Shown here: one piece after another, positions 33,971-42,009 of the stretch | Layout: each line of letters begins with the position of its first letter | Numbering within the stretch: position 1 is the first letter of the stretch | Origin: Phycisphaerae bacterium | GTDB taxonomy: Bacteria > Planctomycetota > Phycisphaerae > UBA1845 | Assembly: GCA_029260035.1 (NCBI GenBank) | Contig: JAJDEA010000054.1 | Location: 1-51,237 of the forward strand | Reading direction: 5' to 3' | Length of the DNA: 51,237 bases | Translations under genes and position numbers: made by a program | Notes under the pieces: model-generated | Databases searched by the model: none | What the model was told of the DNA's origin: nothing | The model's input: the letters and a program-made list of their open reading frames with translations, nothing else

Positions 33971-35497
33971 TTAGCCAGGCTCGCGTTCGAGCACGTACAA
34001 ATCACCGATGCGTTTCCAATGTCCCATTGGCACGGGTGGCGGAGGGACGGTCAGGTTCAAGGGCACCAGGACGATCGTGCGCTCCGATTCGGTAGCAGTG
34101 CGAATGGCATCATCCTGAGGTTCAACTAAGACGGACACCTTTTCCAAACCCTCTTGCAGCACTTTGTATTGAATGGCATACGAAGCCATGTTGTCTTCAA
34201 CAAGAATGATGCCATTCGGCTCGGCAAGTTCAATTGCGTGCGCACTCATTTTCTCAGCAGAATCATCAACGACGGACCAAGGGGCGAAGAGATAAATGTA
34301 GTCATCGCGATAAGGTTTGTGTCGTTCAACTTTGGCTAAGACATTTGCCTTGCGAGCGATCGTCGGGGCGAATGCAACGATCGCTGGTGTGATGAACGCC
34401 AGTGTCCAAGCGAATCCGAGAATGATCCGCACGAGTTTTTCGCGTTGTGACTTCGTCAATATAGAAAAACCAATTCCACCCAAAATCACGAGATACATGT
34501 ACGCCGGGAGGAGAAAGAGGTGTTGATCGACAACAGGGTAGCGCAGTGCGAAAAGCGCATGAATGAACAAAAAGCAAGCTATGATCCATGTTGTCCAGCG
34601 CATCTGGGAATGCCCAATGGCTTTTCTGATACCGATCAGCGAGAGAGGAATGAGTAAATTCGGGAAGCATAATCCTATAAAGGCAAAGCAGATAATCAGC
34701 CGATTCCATCCAGGCCAAATGCTAAGTACTTTTCCCGCAAACGCAGTGCCAAAGAAGGCTGAGTGGATCGTACCGCCAAAGTCGCCCGACGTAGCGAGTG
34801 CCTGCAAGACAAGAATCGTATAGGGCGCTGTGCCAAGCACCCAGAGTCCGAAACCTGCCAAGAGATCGCGTGCTAAGACATCTTTTCTTCTAAGTAATTG
34901 AAGGATGATGACTGCAAGGATCGGAACATTAAGCAGCGCTGCCAAATTGTTGGCGATTCCAAGTCCATTGAAAAGACAAACACCCAAAAGGAACCGACGC
35001 TGCTTCGTATGTAAGAAAATGATAAGGCACCAGAGTTCAGCCGACATAAGGGCAGTAGTCAGCGTATACACTTCCGCAACCGTGGCTAATTTCCAAAACG
35101 TATGCGCAAATGCCAAGGATATGGCTGCAAACATAGCCGACTTGAATGAGTGGGTAATCGCGTGGACACAGCCGAATAGGTTGCTTATGGTCACGGCTGC
35201 TGCGAGCGAACTGATTAGGGTAACCGCAAATGAGGGTTGCCAGAAGTCGAGCTTGACCATGAATCGGCTAAGCCAATAATGGAGCGGATGAGTCGGAGCG
35301 AGGCCGAACGGATTGTGCATTTCTCCCGCGGTTGCACGAAGAATAAAAAAGCCGGAGTCCTGCCATTGCGCATCGCGGTTGGCGGTCAGCGCGTAAAGCA
35401 AGAACGTTGCACTCAGTAGAATCAACCAGCAACGAAGTAAGTGATCACCGCTGTTTGTATCGTCGCTGGACTTGTCGAGCTTGTTCGTTACCATCAT
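33971..35497 (-). CDS. DUF2723-type polytopic membrane protein (glycosyltransferase-like)
   Basis: A 508-residue protein with about 10-11 hydrophobic segments. The start has DAQWQDSGFFILRATAGEMHNPFGLAPTHPLHYW after TM1. That is the extracytoplasmic loop signature of DUF2723 and resembles the GT-C type active-site loop with an acidic residue (QDS). The C-terminal part is a soluble periplasmic region (LAEPNGIILVEDNMASYAIQ). Members are thought to transfer sugars from lipid-linked donors, but the reaction here is unproven. The start overlaps a 79-residue ORF by ATGA at 35494-35497. Confidence 0.85.
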   Translation of the reverse strand: MMVTNKLDKSSDDTNSGDHLLRCWLILLSATFLLYALTANRDAQWQDSGFFILRATAGEMHNPFGLAPTHPLHYWLSRFMVKLDFWQPSFAVTLISSLAAAVTISNLFGCVHAITHSFKSAMFAAISLAFAHTFWKLATVAEVYTLTTALMSAELWCLIIFLHTKQRRFLLGVCLFNGLGIANNLAALLNVPILAVIILQLLRRKDVLARDLLAGFGLWVLGTAPYTILVLQALATSGDFGGTIHSAFFGTAFAGKVLSIWPGWNRLIICFAFIGLCFPNLLIPLSLIGIRKAIGHSQMRWTTWIIACFLFIHALFALRYPVVDQHLFLLPAYMYLVILGGIGFSILTKSQREKLVRIILGFAWTLAFITPAIVAFAPTIARKANVLAKVERHKPYRDDYIYLFAPWSVVDDSAEKMSAHAIELAEPNGIILVEDNMASYAIQYKVLQEGLEKVSVLVEPQDDAIRTATESERTIVLVPLNLTVPPPPVPMGHWKRIGDLYVLEREPG

Positions 35498-35733
35498 TGT
35501 CGTTGTCGGCTATTCGTTGCCTTGGTTCTTAGAGCAAGATCTATTTTTTTGAGGCGATCGAGACTTGGTTCTTGCTGAGAAACTTCCTCGACACAGCCAT
35601 AGTCAATAAACGCAAGTTCTATGACTCTCACAAATAAATGGTACGCAGTCAAATCACTGACGGCGAGCGGCCGGCCAGTTTCTTGAAAAATATCTGAAAG
35701 GAGACCGAGTAAAAATGGGGGATGACGATTCAT
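35494..35733 (-). CDS. Small protein upstream of and coupled to the DUF2723 gene
   Basis: A 79-residue frame, mostly helical (LLSDIFQETGRPLAVSDLTAYHLFVRVIELAF), ending in a basic tail. Its stop TGA overlaps the next gene's ATG as ATGA, a strong sign of a coupled pair. Against it, its only ATG (35731-35733) lies inside the start of the divergent HAD gene (35715), so the two coding regions would overlap by 19 bp head to head. No recognised family. It could be real with a start further downstream at a non-ATG codon. Confidence 0.45.
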   Translation of the reverse strand: MNRHPPFLLGLLSDIFQETGRPLAVSDLTAYHLFVRVIELAFIDYGCVEEVSQQEPSLDRLKKIDLALRTKATNSRQRQ

Positions 35734-36380
35734 TTGGCGTGATTTTCGATATGGATGGCGTTCTTGTTGATTCGGCGGACGCCCATTTCTTGAGTTGGCA
35801 AAAGCTCGGCGAGGAAAACGGGGTTAGTATAACGCGGGATCAATTCGCCGAAACGTTCGGCCAACAAAATCGTGACATCGTTCCAAAACTGATCGGTGAC
35901 ACAGAAGCGTCGCGCGTGGATGAGCTATCGTCGCGGAAAGAAGAAATCTACCGAAACATCGTTCGAGATGACCCGCCGATTGTGGATGGAGCTGTTGAGC
36001 TTGTTCGCGACCTGCACCAATCAGGAGCCAGGATGGCGATCGGATCATCAGGGCCATTGGCGAACATCGAATTGATTCTGGACGCGATGGGCGTTCGTGA
36101 CTTAATGAAGGCCATCGTAAGCGGAGACGACGTCAGTCGGGGCAAGCCCGATCCGCAGGTTTTTTCAATGGCTGCCGAACGCCTGGCATTGCCTCCAGGT
36201 CGATGTATCGTTATTGAGGATGCCCCGGTTGGTATTGAAGCTGCACGAGGAGCGGGAGCACATTGCGTTGCGGTACTCATACATCATGACGCTTCGGCGT
36301 TCACTGACGCCAGCCTCACCGTTGCAAGACTCAACAAATTGCACGCCAATATGATTAAGGGATTGCTGAACGAGAGCTGA
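35715..36380 (+). CDS. HAD-superfamily phosphatase, beta-phosphoglucomutase-like
   Basis: A 221-residue cytosolic hydrolase with all four HAD motifs: I FDMDGVLVDS (residues 11-20, with catalytic Asp and acid/base Asp), II IGSSG, III RGKPDP (Lys) and IV VIEDAPVGIEAA. The cap segment between motifs I and II is helical, as in subfamily I beta-phosphoglucomutases and related sugar-phosphate phosphatases. AAGGAG lies upstream at 35698-35703, 11 nt before the ATG. The substrate cannot be told from the sequence. It is divergent from, and 19 bp overlapping with, the small minus-strand ORF. Confidence 0.9.
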   Translation: MGDDDSFGVIFDMDGVLVDSADAHFLSWQKLGEENGVSITRDQFAETFGQQNRDIVPKLIGDTEASRVDELSSRKEEIYRNIVRDDPPIVDGAVELVRDLHQSGARMAIGSSGPLANIELILDAMGVRDLMKAIVSGDDVSRGKPDPQVFSMAAERLALPPGRCIVIEDAPVGIEAARGAGAHCVAVLIHHDASAFTDASLTVARLNKLHANMIKGLLNES

Positions 36381-36471
36381 TCGGGACGATGGCACGTCTC
36401 TCGCTAATGCCATTATTTATGCACAAAACCTAGCCTGATATGAGATCGCAGTTAGGAAATCTGCGGGCCGG

Positions 36472-36948
36472 TTAGCATTCTCCCCCGATGTCGCCCCAAA
36501 GCGCGAGATAGAGAATGCGATCCTCTTCGGCTTCATGGCGTCGAATCACCGCGACTAACTCTCGCACTTTCATAACAAATACTTCTTTATCCTCGATGGG
36601 TTGATCTGCAATAGCTCCTGCCGATCGTACGAGACGATCGAGCATTCCGAGAATAGTAGTATGTTCGTTGTGCAGCCTATTTACATCTTCTGCGAATCGA
36701 GGCGGAATCGGGGTATCCTCCTTGGATGATGCCGAACAGGCAGACGATAGGCAATCAATCGAATGGTGGAGGCGAACTTGTGCATGCAAAACCTTTAGCC
36801 CTTCGTCGAACCCGTCAAACATGTATTGCTCGAGTCCTTCGTTTGCCGTTTCTTCGAGCAAGGCTTCGATCTTATCCATACTCTGCTTTGTGGAATTCAA
36901 AGCCTTCGATTCTTCATGTGGAGTTGAATGGGGTTCCGCAGCTGTCAT
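36472..36948 (-). CDS. Hemerythrin-like (HHE) domain protein
   Basis: 158 residues from the ATG at 36948; CAGGAAA lies just upstream, making this more likely than the TTG at 36975. The protein is helical with His-rich motifs spaced as in hemerythrin HHE domains: HAQVRLHHSID, then LHNEHTTILGMLDRL, then IRRHEAEEDRILYLAL. Diiron-binding His and Glu residues therefore appear largely present. The first helix carries extra residues, so the exact ligand set needs alignment. Such proteins bind oxygen, NO or iron. A strong promoter-like pair lies upstream. Confidence 0.6.
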   Translation of the reverse strand: MTAAEPHSTPHEESKALNSTKQSMDKIEALLEETANEGLEQYMFDGFDEGLKVLHAQVRLHHSIDCLSSACSASSKEDTPIPPRFAEDVNRLHNEHTTILGMLDRLVRSAGAIADQPIEDKEVFVMKVRELVAVIRRHEAEEDRILYLALWGDIGGEC

Positions 36949-37350
36949 AATCGGTTTCCTGTTCTGCGTTTCCAAGCCAAACGCTACGGTAAGGCGAACG
37001 CAATAATGAATTGCATGACGTAATCCGTTCGCGCCATGTATTTATAGTATACCACATTGTGAATTCGAGTGCAACTTGATGTGCTGAATCACGGCTGGAT
37101 TGCCTAAAACCAAGAGATTGAAGGTTTTTTTGGCCAGGTTGCGTTGCCGAGGAGAACGCGTGATTTATTTGTGAAATGTTGAAAAATCGACTATTGCATT
37201 ATCAACGTCGCTGCAAAATGATGGAATAAGTTACAGTGCGAAATGCAGCCAACGCGTAATGTGTATGCCTTGGCACTTTCTACGTCGAGGCGTACGCCGA
37301 AGTCCCGGACGATCATCGACACGGCTGGTTGGAACAAAAAGGACAATTGC
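36949..37350. other. Gene-free stretch upstream of the selenoprotein gene
   Basis: No supported gene. It contains the minus-strand promoter listed at 37046-37074. An A/T-rich dyad near 37107-37133 has GCC-T-AAAACC pairing with GGTTTT-TTT-GGC; it may be a terminator-like hairpin but is weak. A promoter for the selenoprotein gene was not identified with confidence. Confidence 0.4.
37046..37074 (-). promoter_or_regulatory. Promoter of the hemerythrin-like gene
   Basis: Read on the minus strand, TTGCAC (37074-37069), a 17-bp spacer and TATACT (37051-37046) lie about 100 bp before the ATG at 36948. Both boxes match the sigma-70 consensus well. Confidence 0.6.
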
Positions 37351-37701
37351 ATGGCAACAAAAATTGACTGGTACTACCACCGAGAAGGGTGAAATTCCTG
37401 CCGTAAAGCGCAAGGGTACCTTGCCGAAAAAAATATAGAAGCGAAGGACACAGTTAACGCCAAAGCGAAGCTTGGAGAAACAGATGCGCTGCGTCTGGCC
37501 GGAGCGGCCACTTCAATCGTTGTAGCCAAGGGTAAGACAGTGACCAAATTCTCTATGGCTAACGACAGGCCTGACGATGAGACGTTGTTGTCACATATGC
37601 TTGGGCCAACAGGAAATCTTCGCGCCCCCACTATCGTACGAGGCCGATCGCTTGTCGTAGGCTTCAACCAAGAAGTGTTTGACGAGCTGTTTGCCAAGTA
37701 A
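37351..37701 (+). CDS. ArsC/Spx-like selenoprotein (UGA = selenocysteine at residue 14)
   Basis: Reads through an in-frame TGA at 37390-37392 to the TAA at 37699, giving 116 residues. Before the TGA it spells MATKIDWYYHREG; after it comes NSCRKAQGYLAEKNIEAKD and, near the end, LRAPTIVRGRSLVVGFNQE then VFDELFAK. This is a thioredoxin-fold protein of the ArsC/Spx type. The TGA takes the place of the N-terminal redox Cys, giving a U-x-x-C motif (U14, C17) exactly where the family has C-x-x-C. Sequence on both sides is family-like and in one frame, so a frameshift is not needed. AAGGA lies 7 nt upstream of the ATG. A stem-loop follows the UGA at the spacing expected for a bacterial SECIS. I recall related proteins annotated as ArsC-family (seleno)proteins. 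Likely a cytosolic reductase. Sec machinery is not in the window. Confidence 0.85.
37410..37424 (+). promoter_or_regulatory. Candidate bacterial SECIS hairpin
   Basis: GCAAGG (37410-37415) and CCTTGC (37419-37424) form a 6-bp stem with loop GTA, inside the reading frame and 17 nt after the UGA (37390-37392). Bacterial SECIS elements lie immediately 3' of the UGA with an apical loop about 16-37 nt away, so the position fits. A lower stem closer to the UGA could not be defined by eye. Confidence 0.6.
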
Positions 37702-37786
37702 CCCGAAGAGCATTCTAATGAATGGTCGTATCGGTCTCTTTCATTCGTGCACCGACTACCAGAACTTAGTGAGCTCGGCATGGTCC

Positions 37787-37809
37787 ATGTGCCCCTTTTG
37801 CGGGCACAT
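37787..37809 (+). terminator. Hairpin after the selenoprotein gene
   Basis: ATGTGCCC (37787-37794) pairs perfectly with GGGCACAT (37802-37809) across a 7-nt loop, about 85 bp after the stop codon. There is no clear T tract after it, so termination by this element is only possible. Confidence 0.4.
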
Positions 37810-37887
37810 TGGCAACCAGGCAGAGATTAAGCCTTAGGGAAATAGCCCATCCGATTTTCGCACCATATATCGATTTTCATTGCGGCA

Positions 37888-38766
37888 TTGTTTCTTTTTG
37901 CGCTAGCATCCTGTCGTGAATTGGAGAACAACCTGCCGACAGTCGTGACAATTCAAAAGCACGCTCAACTTCGGCAGTCCACGGCGGAAAACTTTCGTCA
38001 TGCGGTCTTTTATAAACCGGCAGGCGGCTACGATGATCGCACAGCGTTTTCGTTGGCTCCGCTTATTGTCCAGGAATTGCCCGAGCGTGGCATCGGCGAA
38101 GGGGGCGTGCAAGACGATCGGTTTGGCGCGGTCCAAGGTATCGCAGAAGGGAAGCTTGCTGTCGCGGTGGAATCGCCGACCGTTTATGTTGCGACGGGCG
38201 AGGTCAGAATTGGTGACACGTCGTATCCACAGATCACCTACGCCTGGTTCTATTCAAATGCCTCCAAACTGGCACAACAGAAGATGTTTTCGGAAAACTC
38301 ATCGCACAAGAGACCGACTGATTTTTTACGCCAGACGCAAGGCATTCATATGACGCTGGGTAGCGATGGTTTCCCCATCGCGGTAGAATCGTTGAGCGAC
38401 GGCAACGATGTTCGACTTATTTTTGTTTCGCAATCGGCTGAGCAACTCGCAAAGAGTCAATTTGGAGAGCCTCCGCAGGGGCGAAATTTTTCCATTGAAA
38501 GACCTTTGCTGGAAGCTGAAAATGTAGTGGTCGTTAAAACGATTGAGGATGGCCCGATTCCCATGGGGCCTTATTTTTACTTGCGAGCTGGTTCACGCAA
38601 TGCAATGACTGTTCTATGCCGCTGCAGCCCAGCTCAAGTGGATCAGTTCGATGAAGAAAAACACTATGAATTGCGATCAGCCGATGAATTGCCGCCAGAG
38701 TTATCGCGTTTGCTTGCTCCCCCCAACGACCTTGAGAAGCGCCTTCGTTGGCCATCCGGCTTGTAA
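37888..38766 (+). CDS. Putative lipoprotein with uncertain start
   Basis: Reads as 292 residues from the TTG at 37888. That start leaves only MFLFALASC as a signal, too short and with no basic residue. The frame stays open back to TAG at 37843. Reading from the ATC at 37849 instead gives RFSHHISIFIAALFLFALASC, a textbook lipoprotein signal with AGGGA 8 nt upstream. No ATG, GTG or TTG serves this longer form. So the true start may be a rare ATC, or the start codon may be altered in this sequence. The mature protein (about 270 residues) has mixed helix and strand content, with no recognised domain. QueE follows after 33 bp. Confidence 0.65.
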   Translation: MFLFALASCRELENNLPTVVTIQKHAQLRQSTAENFRHAVFYKPAGGYDDRTAFSLAPLIVQELPERGIGEGGVQDDRFGAVQGIAEGKLAVAVESPTVYVATGEVRIGDTSYPQITYAWFYSNASKLAQQKMFSENSSHKRPTDFLRQTQGIHMTLGSDGFPIAVESLSDGNDVRLIFVSQSAEQLAKSQFGEPPQGRNFSIERPLLEAENVVVVKTIEDGPIPMGPYFYLRAGSRNAMTVLCRCSPAQVDQFDEEKHYELRSADELPPELSRLLAPPNDLEKRLRWPSGL

Positions 38767-38799
38767 CTATTGGCCAGACTGAATCGCTAAGCCTAACTC

Positions 38800-39486
38800 A
38801 TGAACATAAACGAGATTTTCCATAGCATTCAGGGCGAAGGGAAACTAGCTGGCATGCCCAGCGTGTTCGTTCGAACGTCAGGCTGTAACCTGCGATGCAC
38901 CTGGTGTGACACGCCTTATACGTCCTGGTCGCCGGAAGGCAGCGAAATCTCCATCGACGAAATCCTTGCCAGTATTGCCCGGTTCAGAACGAAGTTCGTC
39001 GTCCTGACCGGTGGCGAGCCTTTGATTGCACCCGGCGTTGAAGAATTAACACGTCGAATCAAGGAAGAGGGTTACCACGTTACGATCGAAACGGCTGCGA
39101 CTGTTTGGAAAAACGTTGTCTGTGATTTAGCCAGCATAAGCCCAAAACTTTCCAACTCGACGCCACACGAACGCGATGGTGGGCAATGGGCAGGAAGGCA
39201 TGAGTCGAAGCGACTCGATGTCGAAACCATAAAACACTTCATGCAATTGGGTGATTACCAACTCAAATTCGTGATTCAGCAGCGCGAGGATATTGAAGAG
39301 ATTGCCGAATTGTTGACACAACTTGGTCCGTTCGATCCCTCAAGTGTTTTGCTTATGCCCGAAGGGACTCAGCAGCAACAATTAGCCGAGCGAGAGCCTT
39401 GGGTTGCCGAGTTGTGCAAGGAGCGGGGATTTCGGTTTTGCCCGAGGTTACACATCGCGATTTATGGAAATACGCGAGGGACATGA
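38800..39486 (+). CDS. queE: 7-carboxy-7-deazaguanine synthase (radical SAM)
   Basis: A 228-residue enzyme. MNINEIFHSIQGEGKLAGMPSVFVR is the QueE start, CNLRCTWCD is the radical-SAM CxxxCxxC cluster motif (residues 30-37), and VVLTGGEPL is the SAM-binding motif. The C-terminal region carries LLMPEGT, RGFRFCPRLHIAIYG and GNTRGT. It converts 6-carboxytetrahydropterin to 7-carboxy-7-deazaguanine in queuosine/7-deazapurine synthesis. No other que gene is adjacent. The pteridine-reductase-like SDR at 1-1.7 kb is probably unrelated. Convergent with the TMTC-like gene. Confidence 0.95.
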   Translation: MNINEIFHSIQGEGKLAGMPSVFVRTSGCNLRCTWCDTPYTSWSPEGSEISIDEILASIARFRTKFVVLTGGEPLIAPGVEELTRRIKEEGYHVTIETAATVWKNVVCDLASISPKLSNSTPHERDGGQWAGRHESKRLDVETIKHFMQLGDYQLKFVIQQREDIEEIAELLTQLGPFDPSSVLLMPEGTQQQQLAEREPWVAELCKERGFRFCPRLHIAIYGNTRGT

Positions 39487-39590
39487 TTTCCTTATTGCGG
39501 GAACTCGATTCCTACTGCTCCAGAGCGGCGGCACACAGGATAGAGCTTGTCACGCGCAAGTCGGCGTGAGACATTGTGGCATGAGGCGAC

Positions 39591-41681
39591 TTACCCCCCG
39601 AGCGTGGTAAGCCTCGCCTGCCAGGTGGCTCGTTGTGGGTGATCGAACGGTACGATCCCCAGAGCGGCGCGATACGCGGTGATTGCTTCTTTGACCCTTC
39701 CCTGCAAGGCAAACAGCTCAGCCTGCAACACACGGGGCGTTGGTTCTTCCGGGGCCAATAGAATAGCACTATCACACAAACGCTGGGCTTCGCCCAGATC
39801 GCCGGGAATCTGTCGCTCCATCAGCAGAGCCGCGAGTTCAATCTTTGCCGGGATGAACTCTGGATCAATCACGGCGCACCGTCGATACCGTTCGACAGCT
39901 TCATCTTTCTTGCCCGCGAAAAGAAGTGTTTCTGCATATTGACGTTGCCAAGTGGGGTCATTTTTGAAAATATCCTCTCGCTCGCGAAATCGTGCCAACG
40001 ATTCGTCGTATTGCGCAAGCGCGAGCAATTTGCGAACATAGGCCATTTCTTCGTGTAGGCTCGAAGACGGATCGTCTGCCGAGTTTCGCAGTGCGCCTAG
40101 CTCGGGACTCACTTGGTTGGCAAGCGAATCGCGCAAAAAACTGATGGCGCGTTGGGTCTGTGCATGGCCTGGAAACTGAAGATCGGCAATCTGCCAATGG
40201 TTGAGTGAATTGCGAAGGTTGCCCGCTCGCAAGTATGCTTCCGCGATCGCTCTCTGGGCAACCGTAAAGCCTGGGTCGATCGCGATGGCCCGCTTCAATA
40301 GCTCAATTCCTTCATCGTGACGCCCCTGGCTTGATAAATGGTTGCCATACATTTCAAGCGTCAATATGCTCGTCGGATGATCGCGAAAAGCCGACTCGGC
40401 GACGGTTGCGTTATCTTTCCATTCCGAATTCCTGACCCAGCAGCGGGTGACCATGGCAGCGAAGACGATTACTGCAATAATGCCGATAGCACGTCGCGGA
40501 ACCACTTTAACCAAAGCCATTACAATCAATAACACTCCCCAAACCGAGGGGAGGTATGCAATGCGCTCTGCAAAAAACACTTGTATCAATACAAAAACGT
40601 TAGACGTGGGCAGATAGGAAACGAGGAGCGCCAGTGCAAAAAATGGTACAAGCAGTTGGCCCTTCTTCCATGAGGCGTACGAGGCGATGGACAAAGTCAA
40701 AATCGTAACGATTCCGAGCAAGACCGTAGGCTCAATAGGGGAATTGGCCAGGTGGATCGTATTGACAGAATAGTCGACGCAGAGCACGCTGGGCCAAAAG
40801 GTCTTGTATACATACATGCCGACAAGTTGACATGTTCCTAGAAAATGATGCCAATGCGAGGCATCGACCAGAACGTTCACCGTCTTGGAAACAGTCGGCG
40901 TTTGAAACAGCTTTCCGTCGAAAGCAAGGAAACGCAGGCTGAAATAGATCGCTGTCGGACCGAGCAGGTAGACGCAGCGTTTGATAGCCAAGGACAGATG
41001 TTTGACGAAGATCAAGGGAATCTGGCTTGCCTGTCGGCTCAGGTATAAATCGAAGAGTACGACGAGCAGTATGACACTTATGCCGCTTTCCTTGGCACCC
41101 ATGGCCATAAATGCCGAAAGTACTCCGGCTGCCATCCATCGCAAACGCTTTTTGACGTCGCGCTCAATGACGTAGCGCCGATGGACCAATAGAGTCAGAA
41201 GGATGCCAAGCGTTGCCAACAGGTCGGCTCGTCCGACGATGTCATTGACGACTTCGGTGTGAATCGGGAGCACAGCAAAGAGCAGCCCGGAAAGTAAGGC
41301 GGCTATTGCGGTTAGGTCGATCCGGCGCGCAAACAGCACTACAAGTGAACAAACGACTGCGTGTAGCACGATGTTCATCAGATGCTGAGGCCAGGCCTCA
41401 GGGCCGAAGATGTTTCGAGTCAGTTTGTAAGTGAGTAAGGCAACGGGTCGGTACAGCAAGTCGCGCTTGGCGACATCATTCTCACTTCTGTACCAATGGT
41501 CTTTGGCCCACAACTCAACCCATTGGCCTGACTCGTTCACGATGGGGTTTTCTTGGACAATCGCGACCGAGTCGTAACAGAAATCATTCAAAAGGGAATT
41601 GGCGTAGCAAAGAAGCGCAACGAAGACCACAAGCCAGACGAGACGCGTATCGTTTCTCGGGTTAGATAAATCGAATCCCAT
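39591..41681 (-). CDS. TMTC-like membrane protein with TPR repeats
   Basis: A 696-residue protein with an N-terminal half of about 10 hydrophobic segments. The first loop carries LLNDFCYDSVAIVQENP and DLLYRPVALLTYKLTRNIFG, the GT-C-type pattern of TMTC-like (DUF1736) proteins. The C-terminal third is a set of TPRs (MYGNHLSSQGRHDEGIELLK, ERYRRCAVIDPEFIPAKIEL). This is the bacterial layout of proteins thought to transfer mannose or another sugar from a lipid donor outside the cytoplasm. The reaction is inferred from family resemblance only. Confidence 0.85.
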   Translation of the reverse strand: MGFDLSNPRNDTRLVWLVVFVALLCYANSLLNDFCYDSVAIVQENPIVNESGQWVELWAKDHWYRSENDVAKRDLLYRPVALLTYKLTRNIFGPEAWPQHLMNIVLHAVVCSLVVLFARRIDLTAIAALLSGLLFAVLPIHTEVVNDIVGRADLLATLGILLTLLVHRRYVIERDVKKRLRWMAAGVLSAFMAMGAKESGISVILLVVLFDLYLSRQASQIPLIFVKHLSLAIKRCVYLLGPTAIYFSLRFLAFDGKLFQTPTVSKTVNVLVDASHWHHFLGTCQLVGMYVYKTFWPSVLCVDYSVNTIHLANSPIEPTVLLGIVTILTLSIASYASWKKGQLLVPFFALALLVSYLPTSNVFVLIQVFFAERIAYLPSVWGVLLIVMALVKVVPRRAIGIIAVIVFAAMVTRCWVRNSEWKDNATVAESAFRDHPTSILTLEMYGNHLSSQGRHDEGIELLKRAIAIDPGFTVAQRAIAEAYLRAGNLRNSLNHWQIADLQFPGHAQTQRAISFLRDSLANQVSPELGALRNSADDPSSSLHEEMAYVRKLLALAQYDESLARFREREDIFKNDPTWQRQYAETLLFAGKKDEAVERYRRCAVIDPEFIPAKIELAALLMERQIPGDLGEAQRLCDSAILLAPEEPTPRVLQAELFALQGRVKEAITAYRAALGIVPFDHPQRATWQARLTTLGG

Positions 41682-42009
41682 TCACTTATTGCTTGAGCTG
41701 GCTCTGTATAATGCTGCAAACCTAGTTTGGATTTTTTCGAGAGTTCGTCTCAATCACCGAACCCCATTAAGCGAGATCGACGTAAGAGCAAGCTTCATTC
41801 TATCACAGCGTTTCTATGCATTATTAACGCGCATAATAGAGCGACCCGTCGCTACACTTTAACGTTCGCTGCTATAGTGTCGTCGATTCCTCAGAGGCTG
41901 CAAGGACCTGCGAGAGGACGGTGGATTGAGGCCGTTGGATGCGCGAGCAAACGTACTGGCAACATATGTTACGGGTCGCACCTAGATTCGGATTCCGCTT
42001 GTTCTGCTG
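41682..42009. other. Gene-free stretch upstream of the TMTC-like gene
   Basis: No supported gene. It contains the repeat copy at 41797-41878 (minus strand), about 115 bp upstream of the TMTC-like start. In the repeat, TTAAAG and TATTAT are spaced 18 bp on the minus strand, a weak promoter-like pair. Confidence 0.45.
41797..41878 (-). repeat. Dispersed intergenic repeat, copy 2
   Basis: Related to the copies at 33881-33960 (plus) and 49129-49210 (minus). On the minus strand it shares CTATAGCAGCGAAC (13 of 14) and CGCTCTAT with copy 3, and TAAAGTGTAGCG with copy 1. The central block AGCGAC-GG-GTCGCT can fold as a small hairpin. Confidence 0.75.

Noticed and set aside
37374..37781. 135-codon minus ORF covering the selenoprotein gene.
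   Set aside because: It is antisense to a better-supported gene with a ribosome site and family match, and itself has no recognisable content.
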